Assembly: GCA_937981665.1 (NCBI GenBank)
Contig: CALJOJ010000005.1
Span: 1-44,392 of the forward strand
Length of the DNA stretch: 44,392 bases
From: an uncultured Rubritalea sp.
GTDB taxonomy: Bacteria > Verrucomicrobiota > Verrucomicrobiia > Verrucomicrobiales > Akkermansiaceae
Reading direction: 5' to 3'
Position 1 is the first letter of the stretch, and the number at the start of each line of letters is the position of its first letter. The notes beneath the pieces were generated by a model that was not told where the DNA came from, made no database searches, and saw only the letters and a program-made list of their open reading frames with translations. Made by a program: the position numbers and the translations under genes. Positions 8,616 through 20,355 of this stretch are shown here, piece after piece.

Positions 8616-8649
8616 CCTAACAAAATCTAACAATACTTAGATTCCCATT

Positions 8650-9333
8650 ATGATTTATTTTGTCCCCACTCCCATCGGCAATCGTCAAGACATGACCTTG
8701 CGAGCCATCGAAGTTTTAAAAGAAGTAGACATCATCACCTGTGAAGACACCCGTCACTCGCGCCCGCTCTTAGAGCACTACGGAGTATCTAAGCCAGTCA
8801 TCGCCCTCCATGATCACAATGAAGCGAAGAAGGTTCCTGAACTCATTGAAAGAGTAAAAAATGGTAGTCAGATAGCCGTCATCACTGACGCTGGAATGCC
8901 AGCAGTCTCAGACCCTGGCTATCGTCTACTCCGCTCCTGTATAGAAAATGAGATAGAATACACAGTCCTCCCCGGACCATCAGCAGTACTTACTGCACTC
9001 GTTGGTTCGGGCTTTCCCGTTCACGCATTTTACTATGGTGGCTTCTTATCAGTAAAGAAAGGTAAGCGAGGTAAAGCGCTCTTCAAGGCTGCCCAGTCTG
9101 AGGACACATCCATCTTCTTCGAGTCCCCTCACCGCATTCTCTCTACTCTAGAAATCCTATCCACAGAGTACCCTGACCAGCCAGTCTGCGTAGCCCGTGA
9201 GCTGACTAAGAAATTCGAAACCTACCACCGAGGCACTGCTAAAGAAATGTTCGAACATTTCTCCGTGCATAAAGCAAAAGGTGAGATCGTATTCCTCATC
9301 GCTCCTGCTGACTTCGGCTCCTTACATTCATAA
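8650..9333 (+). CDS. rsmI: 16S rRNA (cytidine-1402 2'-O)-methyltransferase RsmI
   Basis: A 227-residue tetrapyrrole-methylase-fold enzyme that methylates C1402 of 16S rRNA using S-adenosylmethionine. It opens with YFVPTPIGNRQDMTLRAIEV, the RsmI start signature. This is followed by DIITCEDTRHSRPLL (about residues 27-41), the SAM-site segment VITDAGMPAVSDPGYRL (about 78-94) and LPGPSAVLTALVGSG. It lacks the extra C-terminal domain found in longer homologues (about 280 residues), so it is a short form. No Shine-Dalgarno sequence is seen. It belongs to the plus-strand run that starts with rluD. Confidence 0.92.
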   Translation: MIYFVPTPIGNRQDMTLRAIEVLKEVDIITCEDTRHSRPLLEHYGVSKPVIALHDHNEAKKVPELIERVKNGSQIAVITDAGMPAVSDPGYRLLRSCIENEIEYTVLPGPSAVLTALVGSGFPVHAFYYGGFLSVKKGKRGKALFKAAQSEDTSIFFESPHRILSTLEILSTEYPDQPVCVARELTKKFETYHRGTAKEMFEHFSVHKAKGEIVFLIAPADFGSLHS

Positions 9334-9358
9334 ACCACCCTCCGAATAAAAAAACATA

Positions 9359-10291
9359 ATGTTAAGCTTTTCTACCTGTTGGAATAACTCACGCCACATT
9401 GATGGCGAACCCATGATCGATGAGATCGTCGAGATGGGGTTCAGTAACATCGAGCTCAGCCACGGCATGATGATCACTAAGCTACCAGGTATCCAGAAAG
9501 CCTACAAAGCTGGTAAATTTAACTGTGTGGGCGTGCATAATTTTTTCCCGTCACCAGTCGAAGTCATGATCGATGCACCAGATGCATTCGAGTACACATC
9601 ACACCGCTCCTATGACAGAAAGCGCGCGATGGATATGACGCTCAAGACACTCGATATAGCTGCACAGTTCGAGGCAGACTACATGGTGCTCCACATGGGA
9701 TCCGTCCCAATGAACCCTAAGAAATGGACTAAGAAAATTACCCAGATGGTGGAAGACAAAGTCGATATCGATGCGCCAAAGAAATACGATAAGTTCAAAG
9801 AGAAATTCATCAAGAAACGCCGTAAGATCGCCAAGCTCTACTACGCTCGCGCCATCGAAGCTCTCGAGCAGATCGCAGAGAAAGCCGCCGAGCTAGATGT
9901 CAAACTAGCCGTCGAGTCTAGAAGCAGGTTTGAGGACATGCCAAACGAGGAAGAAATGATCACACTCCAAGAACACTTCAAAGACAACAAGCATGTAGGA
10001 TACTGGCATGACTTCGGCCACGTCCAGCTCAAGCATAACATCCACATACTTAAACATGAAGAATGGCTTGCCAGCATGTCCCCATATCTCTTAGGGTCAC
10101 ACGTCCATGATGTGTATTGGCCGAAGCTCGATCATCGAGTCCCACTCACCGGTGAACTAGATTTTCAAGCACTACTAAAGCACATCGACCCTACACTTCC
10201 TCACACCTGGGAGCTCAGCCCCACACGTAAGAGAGAAGAAATTCTACAAGCAAAAAAAGTCTGGGAACTCGCATTCCCCCAGACTCTCTAA
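9359..10291 (+). CDS. Sugar phosphate isomerase/epimerase family protein (TIM barrel)
   Basis: A 310-residue AP-endonuclease-2/xylose-isomerase-like TIM barrel. The N-terminal strand MLSFSTCWNNSRH and the segment EIVEMGFSNIELS are typical. Likely metal ligands are the Glu in LAVES (around residue 185), the Asp and His in WHDFGH (around 220), the His residues in GSHVHDV (around 245) and the Glu in HTWELSP (around 281). Such enzymes isomerise or epimerise sugars or sugar phosphates, or act on related cyclic polyols. The substrate cannot be told from the sequence. The starting region lacks a signal peptide, so it should be cytoplasmic. It follows rsmI by 25 bases and precedes the VWA genes. Confidence 0.75.
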   Translation: MLSFSTCWNNSRHIDGEPMIDEIVEMGFSNIELSHGMMITKLPGIQKAYKAGKFNCVGVHNFFPSPVEVMIDAPDAFEYTSHRSYDRKRAMDMTLKTLDIAAQFEADYMVLHMGSVPMNPKKWTKKITQMVEDKVDIDAPKKYDKFKEKFIKKRRKIAKLYYARAIEALEQIAEKAAELDVKLAVESRSRFEDMPNEEEMITLQEHFKDNKHVGYWHDFGHVQLKHNIHILKHEEWLASMSPYLLGSHVHDVYWPKLDHRVPLTGELDFQALLKHIDPTLPHTWELSPTRKREEILQAKKVWELAFPQTL

Positions 10292-10347
10292 TTTCATCCC
10301 ACCCGAGCTAAGCTCGCAGCCCAGTCGTCTACGCCTACAGTCTATCA

Positions 10348-12156
10348 ATGATTTTATCTAACCCATTAGGTTTGCTCGCGCTCATCGCTATTCCCATAGT
10401 GATCGCCATTCATTATCTACAGAGACGCGCCCAGGTGCTACCTTCATCCACCCTCTTCTTACTCCAGAAGACCCAGAAGGAATCTGCTAGCGGCAGGAAA
10501 TTTGACCGCCTGATGAACTCCATCTCACTATGGCTTCAGCTCCTCACCGTCATCCTCATCACCTGGATCATCTGCCAGCCAAGATTTCTTAAGACAAACA
10601 GTACACAGAGAATAGCCATCGTGCTCGACAGCTCGGCATCCATGTCAGTATTCACCGAGGAAACGAAAGTAAAACTAGAAGAAACCTTACCAGAACTACT
10701 CAATAATGCCGAGCAAGCAGAGTACTGGTTACACGAGTCAAACCCATCAAAACCTCGCCTCTATCATGGAAATTCTCTCGAAGACCTGATCAAAACAATT
10801 GATAACTGGGTGCCCTTAGACGGAGCTAGCGACCCCACCCACGCATTACGTATTTCTAGATCACTCACCGGTAAAGAAGGTGCCCTCGTTTATCTAACAG
10901 ACACGCCTAAAAAATCGATCGCCTATAATGCCTTTGTACACTCCATTGGCACCCCCACAGCTAACTGTGGCTTCACCGGCATCAGCTTCGAGACCCGCGA
11001 TGACCAGCCTACCTGGAAGACACTTGTTAGAAATTACTCTGACACATCCCAGACCCGCACTTGGTATTTAGAAAATGATAAAGGCCAGCGCACACCTGAA
11101 AGAACTGTCACTATCGAGCCTAGTAAGATCATCTCACTCAGTGGAGCTATCCCGAAAGACTCACTCACTGCAAAGCTCGTACTATCAGCGGATAAATTCA
11201 CCCTAGATGACACTCTACCACTCATCATCCCTCAACCCAAGAATCTCCTACTCCACTCCTCATCCTACCCACCATTTACAGCACTCACCACCAGCATCAC
11301 ATCGGGATTTACTAATACCACAACAGCTCCTACTGCCGAGCAAGCAGACATCCAGCTCATCACTCAGTCAGAGCTACCGCTCCTCACGAACAATGCCATC
11401 TGCTTTAATAACTCAGCAGTGAGAGACTCCACATACCTCAGAGCAAACATCATCGCTGAGAAGCATGAACTAGTAGCAGATCTGAACTGGCAGTCACTCC
11501 TCATCCGTGATGTACCGTCTATCCCACATACAGAAAGTGACCAGGTCTTGCTCTGGCAAGGAACACGCTCACTCATCTTCCTCCGCCCTATCGCACCAGA
11601 TAAACAATGCCTCATTTTCAACTTCGACATCACCCTCTCTAACATTGATAAATCTGAGTCCTCAGTAGTCCTCCTCTACCGCTTCCTCAATGGCATCCGT
11701 AATGCCAAGCCGACCCACGAGCAAAGCATCACCGAGACCGGCCAGCCACTCGACATCGCTACTCAGTCTATCACACCAGAGAATCCACTCACCATAGAGA
11801 TCCACCCCATTTCTAACCTACCAAAAAGTGAGCAAAAAATAATCACCAAGACCTACACCGGACCGTTCACTCTCAAGGCTCCAGCCCAGCCCAGTTACTT
11901 CTTCATCTCTCAAGGTGACACCAAAATACTCTCTGCAGCGAACTACTTCGCAGACACACGTGAAGCTGACTTCTCCGAGTGTGACACCGACTACCTGCCA
12001 GCGAGTAACACTGCCACAGCAGTATATAACCACACCAGCGATGACCCATACTGGCGATACTGGATACTACTCATCCTAGCCGCTCTCGCAGCAGCTTGGC
12101 ACTACACCAACAAGCACGCCGATAAGAAACCTGAAAAAACTAAAGTAATATACTAG
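10348..12156 (+). CDS. BatA-type membrane protein with VWA domain
   Basis: A 602-residue protein beginning with the BatA N-terminal double-helix domain: a membrane segment at 5-22 (SNPLGLLALIAIPIVIAIHY), an LPSS motif at 31-34, and a second helix at about 58-77. The VWA domain starts with VLDSSASMS, in which D94, S96 and S98 form a complete MIDAS metal site. Residues around 200-560 are a beta-rich outer region with no recognised family. A C-terminal helix lies at about 567-587 (YWRYWILLILAALAAAWHY). The next gene starts 39 bases later and encodes a related VWA protein, so the two probably form a complex. They lie 7 kb from the BatD-like gene rather than next to it. Confidence 0.75.
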   Translation: MILSNPLGLLALIAIPIVIAIHYLQRRAQVLPSSTLFLLQKTQKESASGRKFDRLMNSISLWLQLLTVILITWIICQPRFLKTNSTQRIAIVLDSSASMSVFTEETKVKLEETLPELLNNAEQAEYWLHESNPSKPRLYHGNSLEDLIKTIDNWVPLDGASDPTHALRISRSLTGKEGALVYLTDTPKKSIAYNAFVHSIGTPTANCGFTGISFETRDDQPTWKTLVRNYSDTSQTRTWYLENDKGQRTPERTVTIEPSKIISLSGAIPKDSLTAKLVLSADKFTLDDTLPLIIPQPKNLLLHSSSYPPFTALTTSITSGFTNTTTAPTAEQADIQLITQSELPLLTNNAICFNNSAVRDSTYLRANIIAEKHELVADLNWQSLLIRDVPSIPHTESDQVLLWQGTRSLIFLRPIAPDKQCLIFNFDITLSNIDKSESSVVLLYRFLNGIRNAKPTHEQSITETGQPLDIATQSITPENPLTIEIHPISNLPKSEQKIITKTYTGPFTLKAPAQPSYFFISQGDTKILSAANYFADTREADFSECDTDYLPASNTATAVYNHTSDDPYWRYWILLILAALAAAWHYTNKHADKKPEKTKVIY

Positions 12157-12195
12157 TAACGCTCCATTTATAGCCTCCTAACAAGAACACCCACC

Positions 12196-14991
12196 ATGCA
12201 CTTCATTCATCCACACTGGCTCTATATCATCCCCGCATTCCTGCTCATAGGGGTAGTCTGGAAACGTGCGCAGTTCTTTAAGCCACTTCGTATCATCGCC
12301 GCGCTACTCTTAGTACTCATCCTCGCTCAGCCTACATTTCAGAAACAACAAGACAGCCTAGACCTATGGGTCCTCCTAGATAGATCAGAGTCCACCGAAG
12401 GTCTCATCACTCAGAACTTCCAAGAATGGGACAAGCTTCTCAAGGAAGGCCAGTCACGTAATGACACCCTCCGCTACATCGACTACGCCGCAGAAGTAGT
12501 CGAGCAGATCCCCAATTCAGAAACTGCAAACTACACAGGTAACAGGAAACTCACCCGTACCGCACTCGCTCTTGAAAATGTCTTAGCACTCGCCGCAGAA
12601 GACCGCCCATCTCGCGTACTCATCTTCTCTGACGGCTACTCCACTGAGCCTTTCGAAGACCTCGCAGATAAATTCAATCAAGCCGGTATCCCAGTCGACC
12701 ACAGACTCGTCCGTGAAGAGACAACCGATGACTTCCGCATCGCTAAAATCCAGCTCCCGACCAGAGCCCAGACCTTAGAGCCATTCCTTCTGGGCATCAC
12801 TGTCAGAGGACATGAAGACGGTAATGTACCTATCTTCATCCTCAGAAACGGTGAAGAAGTCAGCTCAGAGAACACCACCGTCGAGCTCATCAATGGAGTC
12901 GGAAAGCTAGAATTCCAAACCAACATCAACAAACCTGGCAGCTATGCATTCTCTGCAAAAATCCTGCCACAAAATGATGCTCACTCAGGTAATAACGAGT
13001 CTAGTAAATGGATAGAAATCACCGGCGGCCCACGTGTCGTCATCGTTACTAAATACACTAATGACCCACTAGTCGCCTCACTCAGAACACAAGGCATCAA
13101 TGTAGAAACAGTCAGTGACCCATCCACACTCAAGGTCGGCATTCTCTCCGGCACAAAAGCTGTCATTATAAATAACATCCCAGCCCATGAAATACCCGGA
13201 CCATTCTTAGACTCACTGAACTTCTACGTCCGTGAGCAAGGTGGTGGCCTCATGATGGTAGGTGGCCAGTTCTCCTTTGGCTCCGGCGGTTACTCCCAGT
13301 CCGCCATAGACGAGCTCCTCCCCATCTCGATGGAGCTTAAGAACGACCACCGCAAGCTCGCGGTCTCCATGGCCATCGTCATGGATCGCTCAGGCTCTAT
13401 GTCCATGACTGTCCCTGGCGCAGCCGGTAAGCCTATCTCTAAAATGCAGCTCGCTAACAATGGCGCGGCCAAAGCCATCGAACTCCTCGGCATGATGGAC
13501 TCCATCGGAGTCTACGCAGTCGATTCCGAGCCGGAGACCATCGTCAAGCAGCAGCAGATCAAAAATAATAAACAACAGCTCATGAACAAAGCAATGAAAG
13601 TGCAGTCCATGGGTGGCGGCATCTACGTTTATACCGGACTCCATTACGCATGGGACAGACTAAAAAAATCCGGCATCGGCACCAAGCACATCATCCTCTT
13701 CACCGATGCAAGTGACTCAGAAGAACCAGGGCACTACAAAGCACTAATCAAGGAAATGACCGATGCTGGAGCCACCATATCCGTCATCGGCCTAGGCTCT
13801 GCCAAAGACTCAGATGCTAAATTCATCGAAGACATCGCCAAGCGTGGAAAAGGCCGCATGTTCTACACTGAGCGTGCAATAGACATCCCCACCCTCTTCG
13901 CGCAGGAAACTGTCACACTAGCTAGATCAGCCTTCATTGAAGAACCAGTCACCACACTAGCTACTGGTCACTGGGCTGAAATATCACCTACACCTGTGAC
14001 CTGGATGACACAAGTCGATGGCTATAATCTCTCCTACGCCAAAGAAGAAGCCACCACCTCACTCATCTCCACAGATGAATACCGAGCACCACTCGTAGCC
14101 CACACCAGACGCGGACTAGGACGCACCGCTGCTATTTCCTTCCCACTGGGTGGTGAGCACTCCAGCACAGTCAGAAACTGGGAACAATACGGAGACTTCG
14201 CCCAGACCATCACCCGCTGGATCATGGGTGATAAGCTCCCACCTGGACTAGGACTCAGACACGAGCTAGAAGGCACCCGTCTCAACATCGACCTCCTCTA
14301 TGATACTGACGAGTGGGCGAATAAATTAGCCAACAGCCCACCCGAAATAAAAATTCTAGAAGGTGAGCACGGCGGAGAATCCTACGACGTCCCATGGAGA
14401 CGCATCGCACCTGGACAGTTCTCACTCACCAGAGACCTCGAAGAAGGCACCCTCATCCGTGGCTCAGTTCGCGCAGGAAATAATGCCATCCCCTTTGGTC
14501 CTATCATCGTAGGCTCCAGCACCGAGTGGGCCTTCGACACTGAGCGCCTCGCCGAGCTCCGCACGCTCTCACAGCAGACCAATGGCAGACACCTAACAGA
14601 TCTCTCTAAAGCATGGGTCAGACCACCAGTTCTTCACTTCGCAGACCTACGCATCCCACTCGCTATCGCCCTCCTCATCACCGTCCTGTTAGACGCACTC
14701 ATCACCCGCATCGGCTGGAACTTCCCAGAACTAGCTATCGTTGAGAAATGGCAGAACATGAAGAAGCAACGTGAACTAGCAACAGAGCCAGCCACGCACA
14801 TCCCAAATGCATCTAACAACGATAACGCCGAATACACATCCACCGTTACAGGAATGCATGCTTCTAAGAAATCTAAGCCTGCTAAGAACAAGCAGTCTAC
14901 ACCAACAGCTCAGCCTGAAGAAACAAATCCGAACATTCCAGCCAACGACCGTGAATCAAGATTCGCCAGAGCAAAGAAAGGCCGTAAATAA
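12196..14991 (+). CDS. VWA / GATase1-like / VWA membrane protein
   Basis: A 931-residue protein. Two membrane helices sit at about 8-22 and 32-48. The first VWA domain has MIDAS residues D62, S64 and S66 (LLDRSESTE). A GATase1-like domain follows (about 275-375, with PRVVIVTKYTNDPLVASL and EQGGGLMMVGGQFSFGSGGY). A second VWA domain starts at IVMDRSGSMS with D397, S399 and S401. A membrane helix lies at about 812-832, and the tail is charged and Lys/Pro-rich. This VWA-GATase-VWA order is known in planctomycete-verrucomicrobia-type and related genomes, but no biochemical function is established. The usual catalytic Cys of glutamine amidotransferases is not obvious, so the GATase-like part is probably structural or ligand-binding. 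It is likely partnered with the upstream BatA-type protein. Confidence 0.78.
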   Translation: MHFIHPHWLYIIPAFLLIGVVWKRAQFFKPLRIIAALLLVLILAQPTFQKQQDSLDLWVLLDRSESTEGLITQNFQEWDKLLKEGQSRNDTLRYIDYAAEVVEQIPNSETANYTGNRKLTRTALALENVLALAAEDRPSRVLIFSDGYSTEPFEDLADKFNQAGIPVDHRLVREETTDDFRIAKIQLPTRAQTLEPFLLGITVRGHEDGNVPIFILRNGEEVSSENTTVELINGVGKLEFQTNINKPGSYAFSAKILPQNDAHSGNNESSKWIEITGGPRVVIVTKYTNDPLVASLRTQGINVETVSDPSTLKVGILSGTKAVIINNIPAHEIPGPFLDSLNFYVREQGGGLMMVGGQFSFGSGGYSQSAIDELLPISMELKNDHRKLAVSMAIVMDRSGSMSMTVPGAAGKPISKMQLANNGAAKAIELLGMMDSIGVYAVDSEPETIVKQQQIKNNKQQLMNKAMKVQSMGGGIYVYTGLHYAWDRLKKSGIGTKHIILFTDASDSEEPGHYKALIKEMTDAGATISVIGLGSAKDSDAKFIEDIAKRGKGRMFYTERAIDIPTLFAQETVTLARSAFIEEPVTTLATGHWAEISPTPVTWMTQVDGYNLSYAKEEATTSLISTDEYRAPLVAHTRRGLGRTAAISFPLGGEHSSTVRNWEQYGDFAQTITRWIMGDKLPPGLGLRHELEGTRLNIDLLYDTDEWANKLANSPPEIKILEGEHGGESYDVPWRRIAPGQFSLTRDLEEGTLIRGSVRAGNNAIPFGPIIVGSSTEWAFDTERLAELRTLSQQTNGRHLTDLSKAWVRPPVLHFADLRIPLAIALLITVLLDALITRIGWNFPELAIVEKWQNMKKQRELATEPATHIPNASNNDNAEYTSTVTGMHASKKSKPAKNKQSTPTAQPEETNPNIPANDRESRFARAKKGRK

Positions 14992-15479
14992 AGCCACTTC
15001 TGGAAACTAGCGATGTTGTGAGTTACTCAAACTGGGAAATAACCTCTCAATACCTAGGTCTAGGACTCCGTGAGCTTCAAAAACAATGGTTCGTCCAGCA
15101 TGGCTATAAACCCATAGTCGCTGAAAGCTTCAGTGATCATTCCAGCCACAGAGAAGAAAGAAAACAGCGAAGTATCCCAAGCCCGAAAACTGCTCAAAGA
15201 CCCCTCTCTAAACCTAGTAAACAAAACCATAACACTCGCCCCCATGCACAACAAGCACGAGACCCTAGACACCATCACCAAAAAAAAAGGTGGAGACTAC
15301 ATAGTTCGCACAAAAGAAAACACTACGAAGCGGCTCGCTTGCGCGAAGAGAGTCTACTAGCGATCATCCCGTTTGATGAAGCTCAAAGCCACAATGGTCT
15401 TCTAGACACTTACGTTCGTCAACCTCAGCAAGCCATTCGTCTAATAAAAAAGCACCCCCATGCTAAATCCTCAAGCTAA
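14992..15479 (+). pseudogene. Decayed transposase (DUF4338 / ISAs1-like)
   Basis: Two plus-strand frames carry pieces of what seems to be one broken gene. Frame A, readable from 14991 without a start, contains QYLGLGLRELQKQWFVQHGY then KPIVAESFSD, which resembles the DUF4338 segment of transposase-like proteins. Frame B (about 15133-15360) reads KTITLAPMHNKHETLDTITK then KKGGDYIVRTKEN. This matches the pattern of ISAs1/IS4-type DDE transposases (TLDALH..KE....GGDY...KGN). Frame A then resumes with IIPFDEAQSHNGLLDTYVR to the stop at 15479. At least two frameshifts and no intact ends are visible. I found no terminal inverted repeats or target duplication. It is an insertion-sequence relic behind the VWA gene and is unlikely to encode a product. 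Confidence 0.6.
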
Positions 15480-15551
15480 TTGCCCTTATGCGAACCTCAA
15501 TATCCCATGAAACACCTTGTCGTCTCTCACGAAAAATCCTAAGATCTTAAC

Positions 15552-17807
15552 ATGAAGAAAATCTTTGTTCCTTTGCTAATTGTCTCATGTGTCATCGCAA
15601 TATCATCATGTAAAAAACATTCTAACAGTTACACATACATACACACTAGCAACAATCGCCAAGAAATGGCACCCGCTAAAACTGCCGTCGAATGGCTCCA
15701 AAGACTAAAGAAAGATTACACAACCGATCACTATCGCTCTGACTTAATCAGCAGACTCTACTCTGAGCTCCCGCCCCTTGATCAGTGGCCAGCCATCAAC
15801 ACCCAGCTCAAGGAAATAACCAAAGACTCAGCTGCTTTTGAAAACTTCTCAGAAGGCCGCCAGCCCAACTTCCACAACAACGGGCTACTTCAGCTTAAGC
15901 TCTTCGCCAACCTTTTAACAGAAGACTCCACAAATGCAGAAATCACCTACCGTGAGCTGCTCCAAAAAGAACCGTCTATCTCATACTATGAATACGATCG
16001 TACGCTGAACAACCTCTTACTCCTCAGTGGCAACACAGAAGAAAGCCTCGCGTGGTATAAGGCTAACATTACCAAACACGACAATCACTCTTCCAGTTAC
16101 AGTAAAGACAAGAAAACCCCATCAGAAAAAGCTCTAGCAGCCAATCGTATAGATGAAGGAATCAAACTCCTCATAGAAGAAATCGACAGTGCTGAAATTG
16201 CCAACAAGGCTTCACTCATCTCAAAGCTCGCTAAAATTGCCTACCTACTAGACAAACCAAAACTAGGCGAGCAAGCCATGATCATGCTGGAAACAATCAT
16301 CATCGATTGTAAGAAGAATGGTAAGCATCTCTCCAGCTACTCATACACAGGCTCACTAGATTACCTGATCCAAACTTCACAGTATCAACGTGCCATAGAC
16401 CTCTGTGATAAATTTCAAGCTACAGAAGCAGAAAAGAAGAGCAACCGATTTTCTAGTTCTACCTTCGACCTAAACGAGCAAAAGCTCACTGCACTTCATA
16501 AACTAGGCAAAACAGAATTATTCGAAAGAGAAATCAATAAACTCTTCGAAAAACACAAGAAGAACCCCAAGACTTTTTTTAACATACTCGACGAGAAAGT
16601 CGCCTCAGAACCCACCATTGGATCATTCTACATCGAGCTTCTAACCAATAAGCCAGAAGCCAAAAACAAACAAAAAGCTTTCAACATTTGCGCTCACCTA
16701 CTCGCTAGAAATCAAGGTACAGATGCCTACTATAAACAACTCATCGCACTAGACCCAAAAGCCGCAACCGCACTAATAGCATCTCTTCGCGTTTATGATC
16801 CATTTGAGGAACGCCCCCTCATTTGGCAAGCTGAAATGGCACTCTCAGCAGGAAATATAGACGAGGCTGAAACACTCATTAACCAAGCCATCGCTCTAGA
16901 CCCATCAGACGGTGACCACGGGAAATTCACCCGCATGCATTGCTATGACGTTCTCGCTAGAATCTGTACACTGCAAGGAAACACAGAAAAAGCCACATTT
17001 CTAAATGAAGTGGTCATTTCGATCCGCCAAGGAGAAGCCGCAGATGATTATCTCTATGCTGGCCTCACGCAAGAAGCTACGGAACGTTATAAAAAAGCTC
17101 TCGGGCACTTTAATGATGCATACTGCCTACAGTCTCGACTTGCCAAGACTCTCATGGAATCAGGTAAGTTTGATGAAGCCATCCCGCACTTCAAAAAAGC
17201 GTTCGAGCTCATGCCCATCAGCTTCGGACCCAGAGAAAGCCATTGCTTCGGTTGCGAAGGACTTTTTGATGATGTCCGCGTTCAAAATCTTGCCCTCCCA
17301 CTACTCAAGGCATTCCTAGAAAAAGAACCTGAGAACCCACGCACTCCATATCTTCTCGGTCTCCTATTCGAAGATATGAAAAAAACACCAGAAGCTATTG
17401 CCGCCTATCAAAAAGCAATCGAGATAGACCCTCAATATTATAACGCTGGCAAGAGGCTCATCAAGCTACTCAAGAAAGACCCAACTAACTTTGCTAAGAC
17501 CCAAGCTCTCAATAAGAAATTATTCGAAATAGCTCCATACGCAAACAAGCCTGAGTACATAACAACCCCCCACCTACTCAAGACTTACTGGCAAGCAGCC
17601 GAGAACTTCCCCCCATCACCCATCACCATCGCTCCTATCTCGGAGCTAGGCTTTACCTCCACTTCTCTTAGTGACAAGCAATACAAAAAGGTAAAATCAA
17701 ATAGTCACTCATATAGCAGCTACTATAGCTCAAGTGCAGCCCTAGACGGCTGGTCTCCAAAAGAACTGCTCCGCAAAAACAAATTCATCAACGACGCCAT
17801 TGAGTAA
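15552..17807 (+). CDS. TPR-repeat lipoprotein
   Basis: A 751-residue protein with a lipobox ISSC at Cys20 after a hydrophobic signal. It is rich in tetratricopeptide repeats. The clearest are in the C-terminal half: LSAGNIDEAETLINQAIALD (around 430), ESGKFDEAIPHFKKAFELMP (around 545) and KTPEAIAAYQKAIEIDP (around 616). The rest is helical and probably carries degenerate repeats. The tail is Ser/Tyr-rich (SNSHSYSSYYSSS). It is presumably a periplasm-facing scaffold on the inner or outer membrane; no enzymatic domain is seen. It stands alone after the transposase relic and ends 222 bases before icd. Confidence 0.75.
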   Translation: MKKIFVPLLIVSCVIAISSCKKHSNSYTYIHTSNNRQEMAPAKTAVEWLQRLKKDYTTDHYRSDLISRLYSELPPLDQWPAINTQLKEITKDSAAFENFSEGRQPNFHNNGLLQLKLFANLLTEDSTNAEITYRELLQKEPSISYYEYDRTLNNLLLLSGNTEESLAWYKANITKHDNHSSSYSKDKKTPSEKALAANRIDEGIKLLIEEIDSAEIANKASLISKLAKIAYLLDKPKLGEQAMIMLETIIIDCKKNGKHLSSYSYTGSLDYLIQTSQYQRAIDLCDKFQATEAEKKSNRFSSSTFDLNEQKLTALHKLGKTELFEREINKLFEKHKKNPKTFFNILDEKVASEPTIGSFYIELLTNKPEAKNKQKAFNICAHLLARNQGTDAYYKQLIALDPKAATALIASLRVYDPFEERPLIWQAEMALSAGNIDEAETLINQAIALDPSDGDHGKFTRMHCYDVLARICTLQGNTEKATFLNEVVISIRQGEAADDYLYAGLTQEATERYKKALGHFNDAYCLQSRLAKTLMESGKFDEAIPHFKKAFELMPISFGPRESHCFGCEGLFDDVRVQNLALPLLKAFLEKEPENPRTPYLLGLLFEDMKKTPEAIAAYQKAIEIDPQYYNAGKRLIKLLKKDPTNFAKTQALNKKLFEIAPYANKPEYITTPHLLKTYWQAAENFPPSPITIAPISELGFTSTSLSDKQYKKVKSNSHSYSSYYSSSAALDGWSPKELLRKNKFINDAIE

Positions 17808-20225
<2,418 letters not shown>

Positions 20226-20278
20226 TAATAGATACCTAGCTGACATTAGGTAACACACAACTCATACTATCATTCATC

Positions 20279-20311
20279 ACCTCACTAGAAGTAATTCTAG
20301 TGAGGTTTTTT
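20279..20311 (+). terminator. Rho-independent terminator after icd
   Basis: A perfect 12-bp stem (20279-20290 ACCTCACTAGAA with 20295-20306) closes a GTAA loop and runs into six T (20306-20311). It lies between the converging icd and E2 genes. An A-tract on the other side is lacking, so it serves mainly the plus strand. Confidence 0.88.
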
Positions 20312-20355
20312 ACGTCTTGCCGGTAGACTTTTCCAATGTAAGCCAGCTCTATAAG

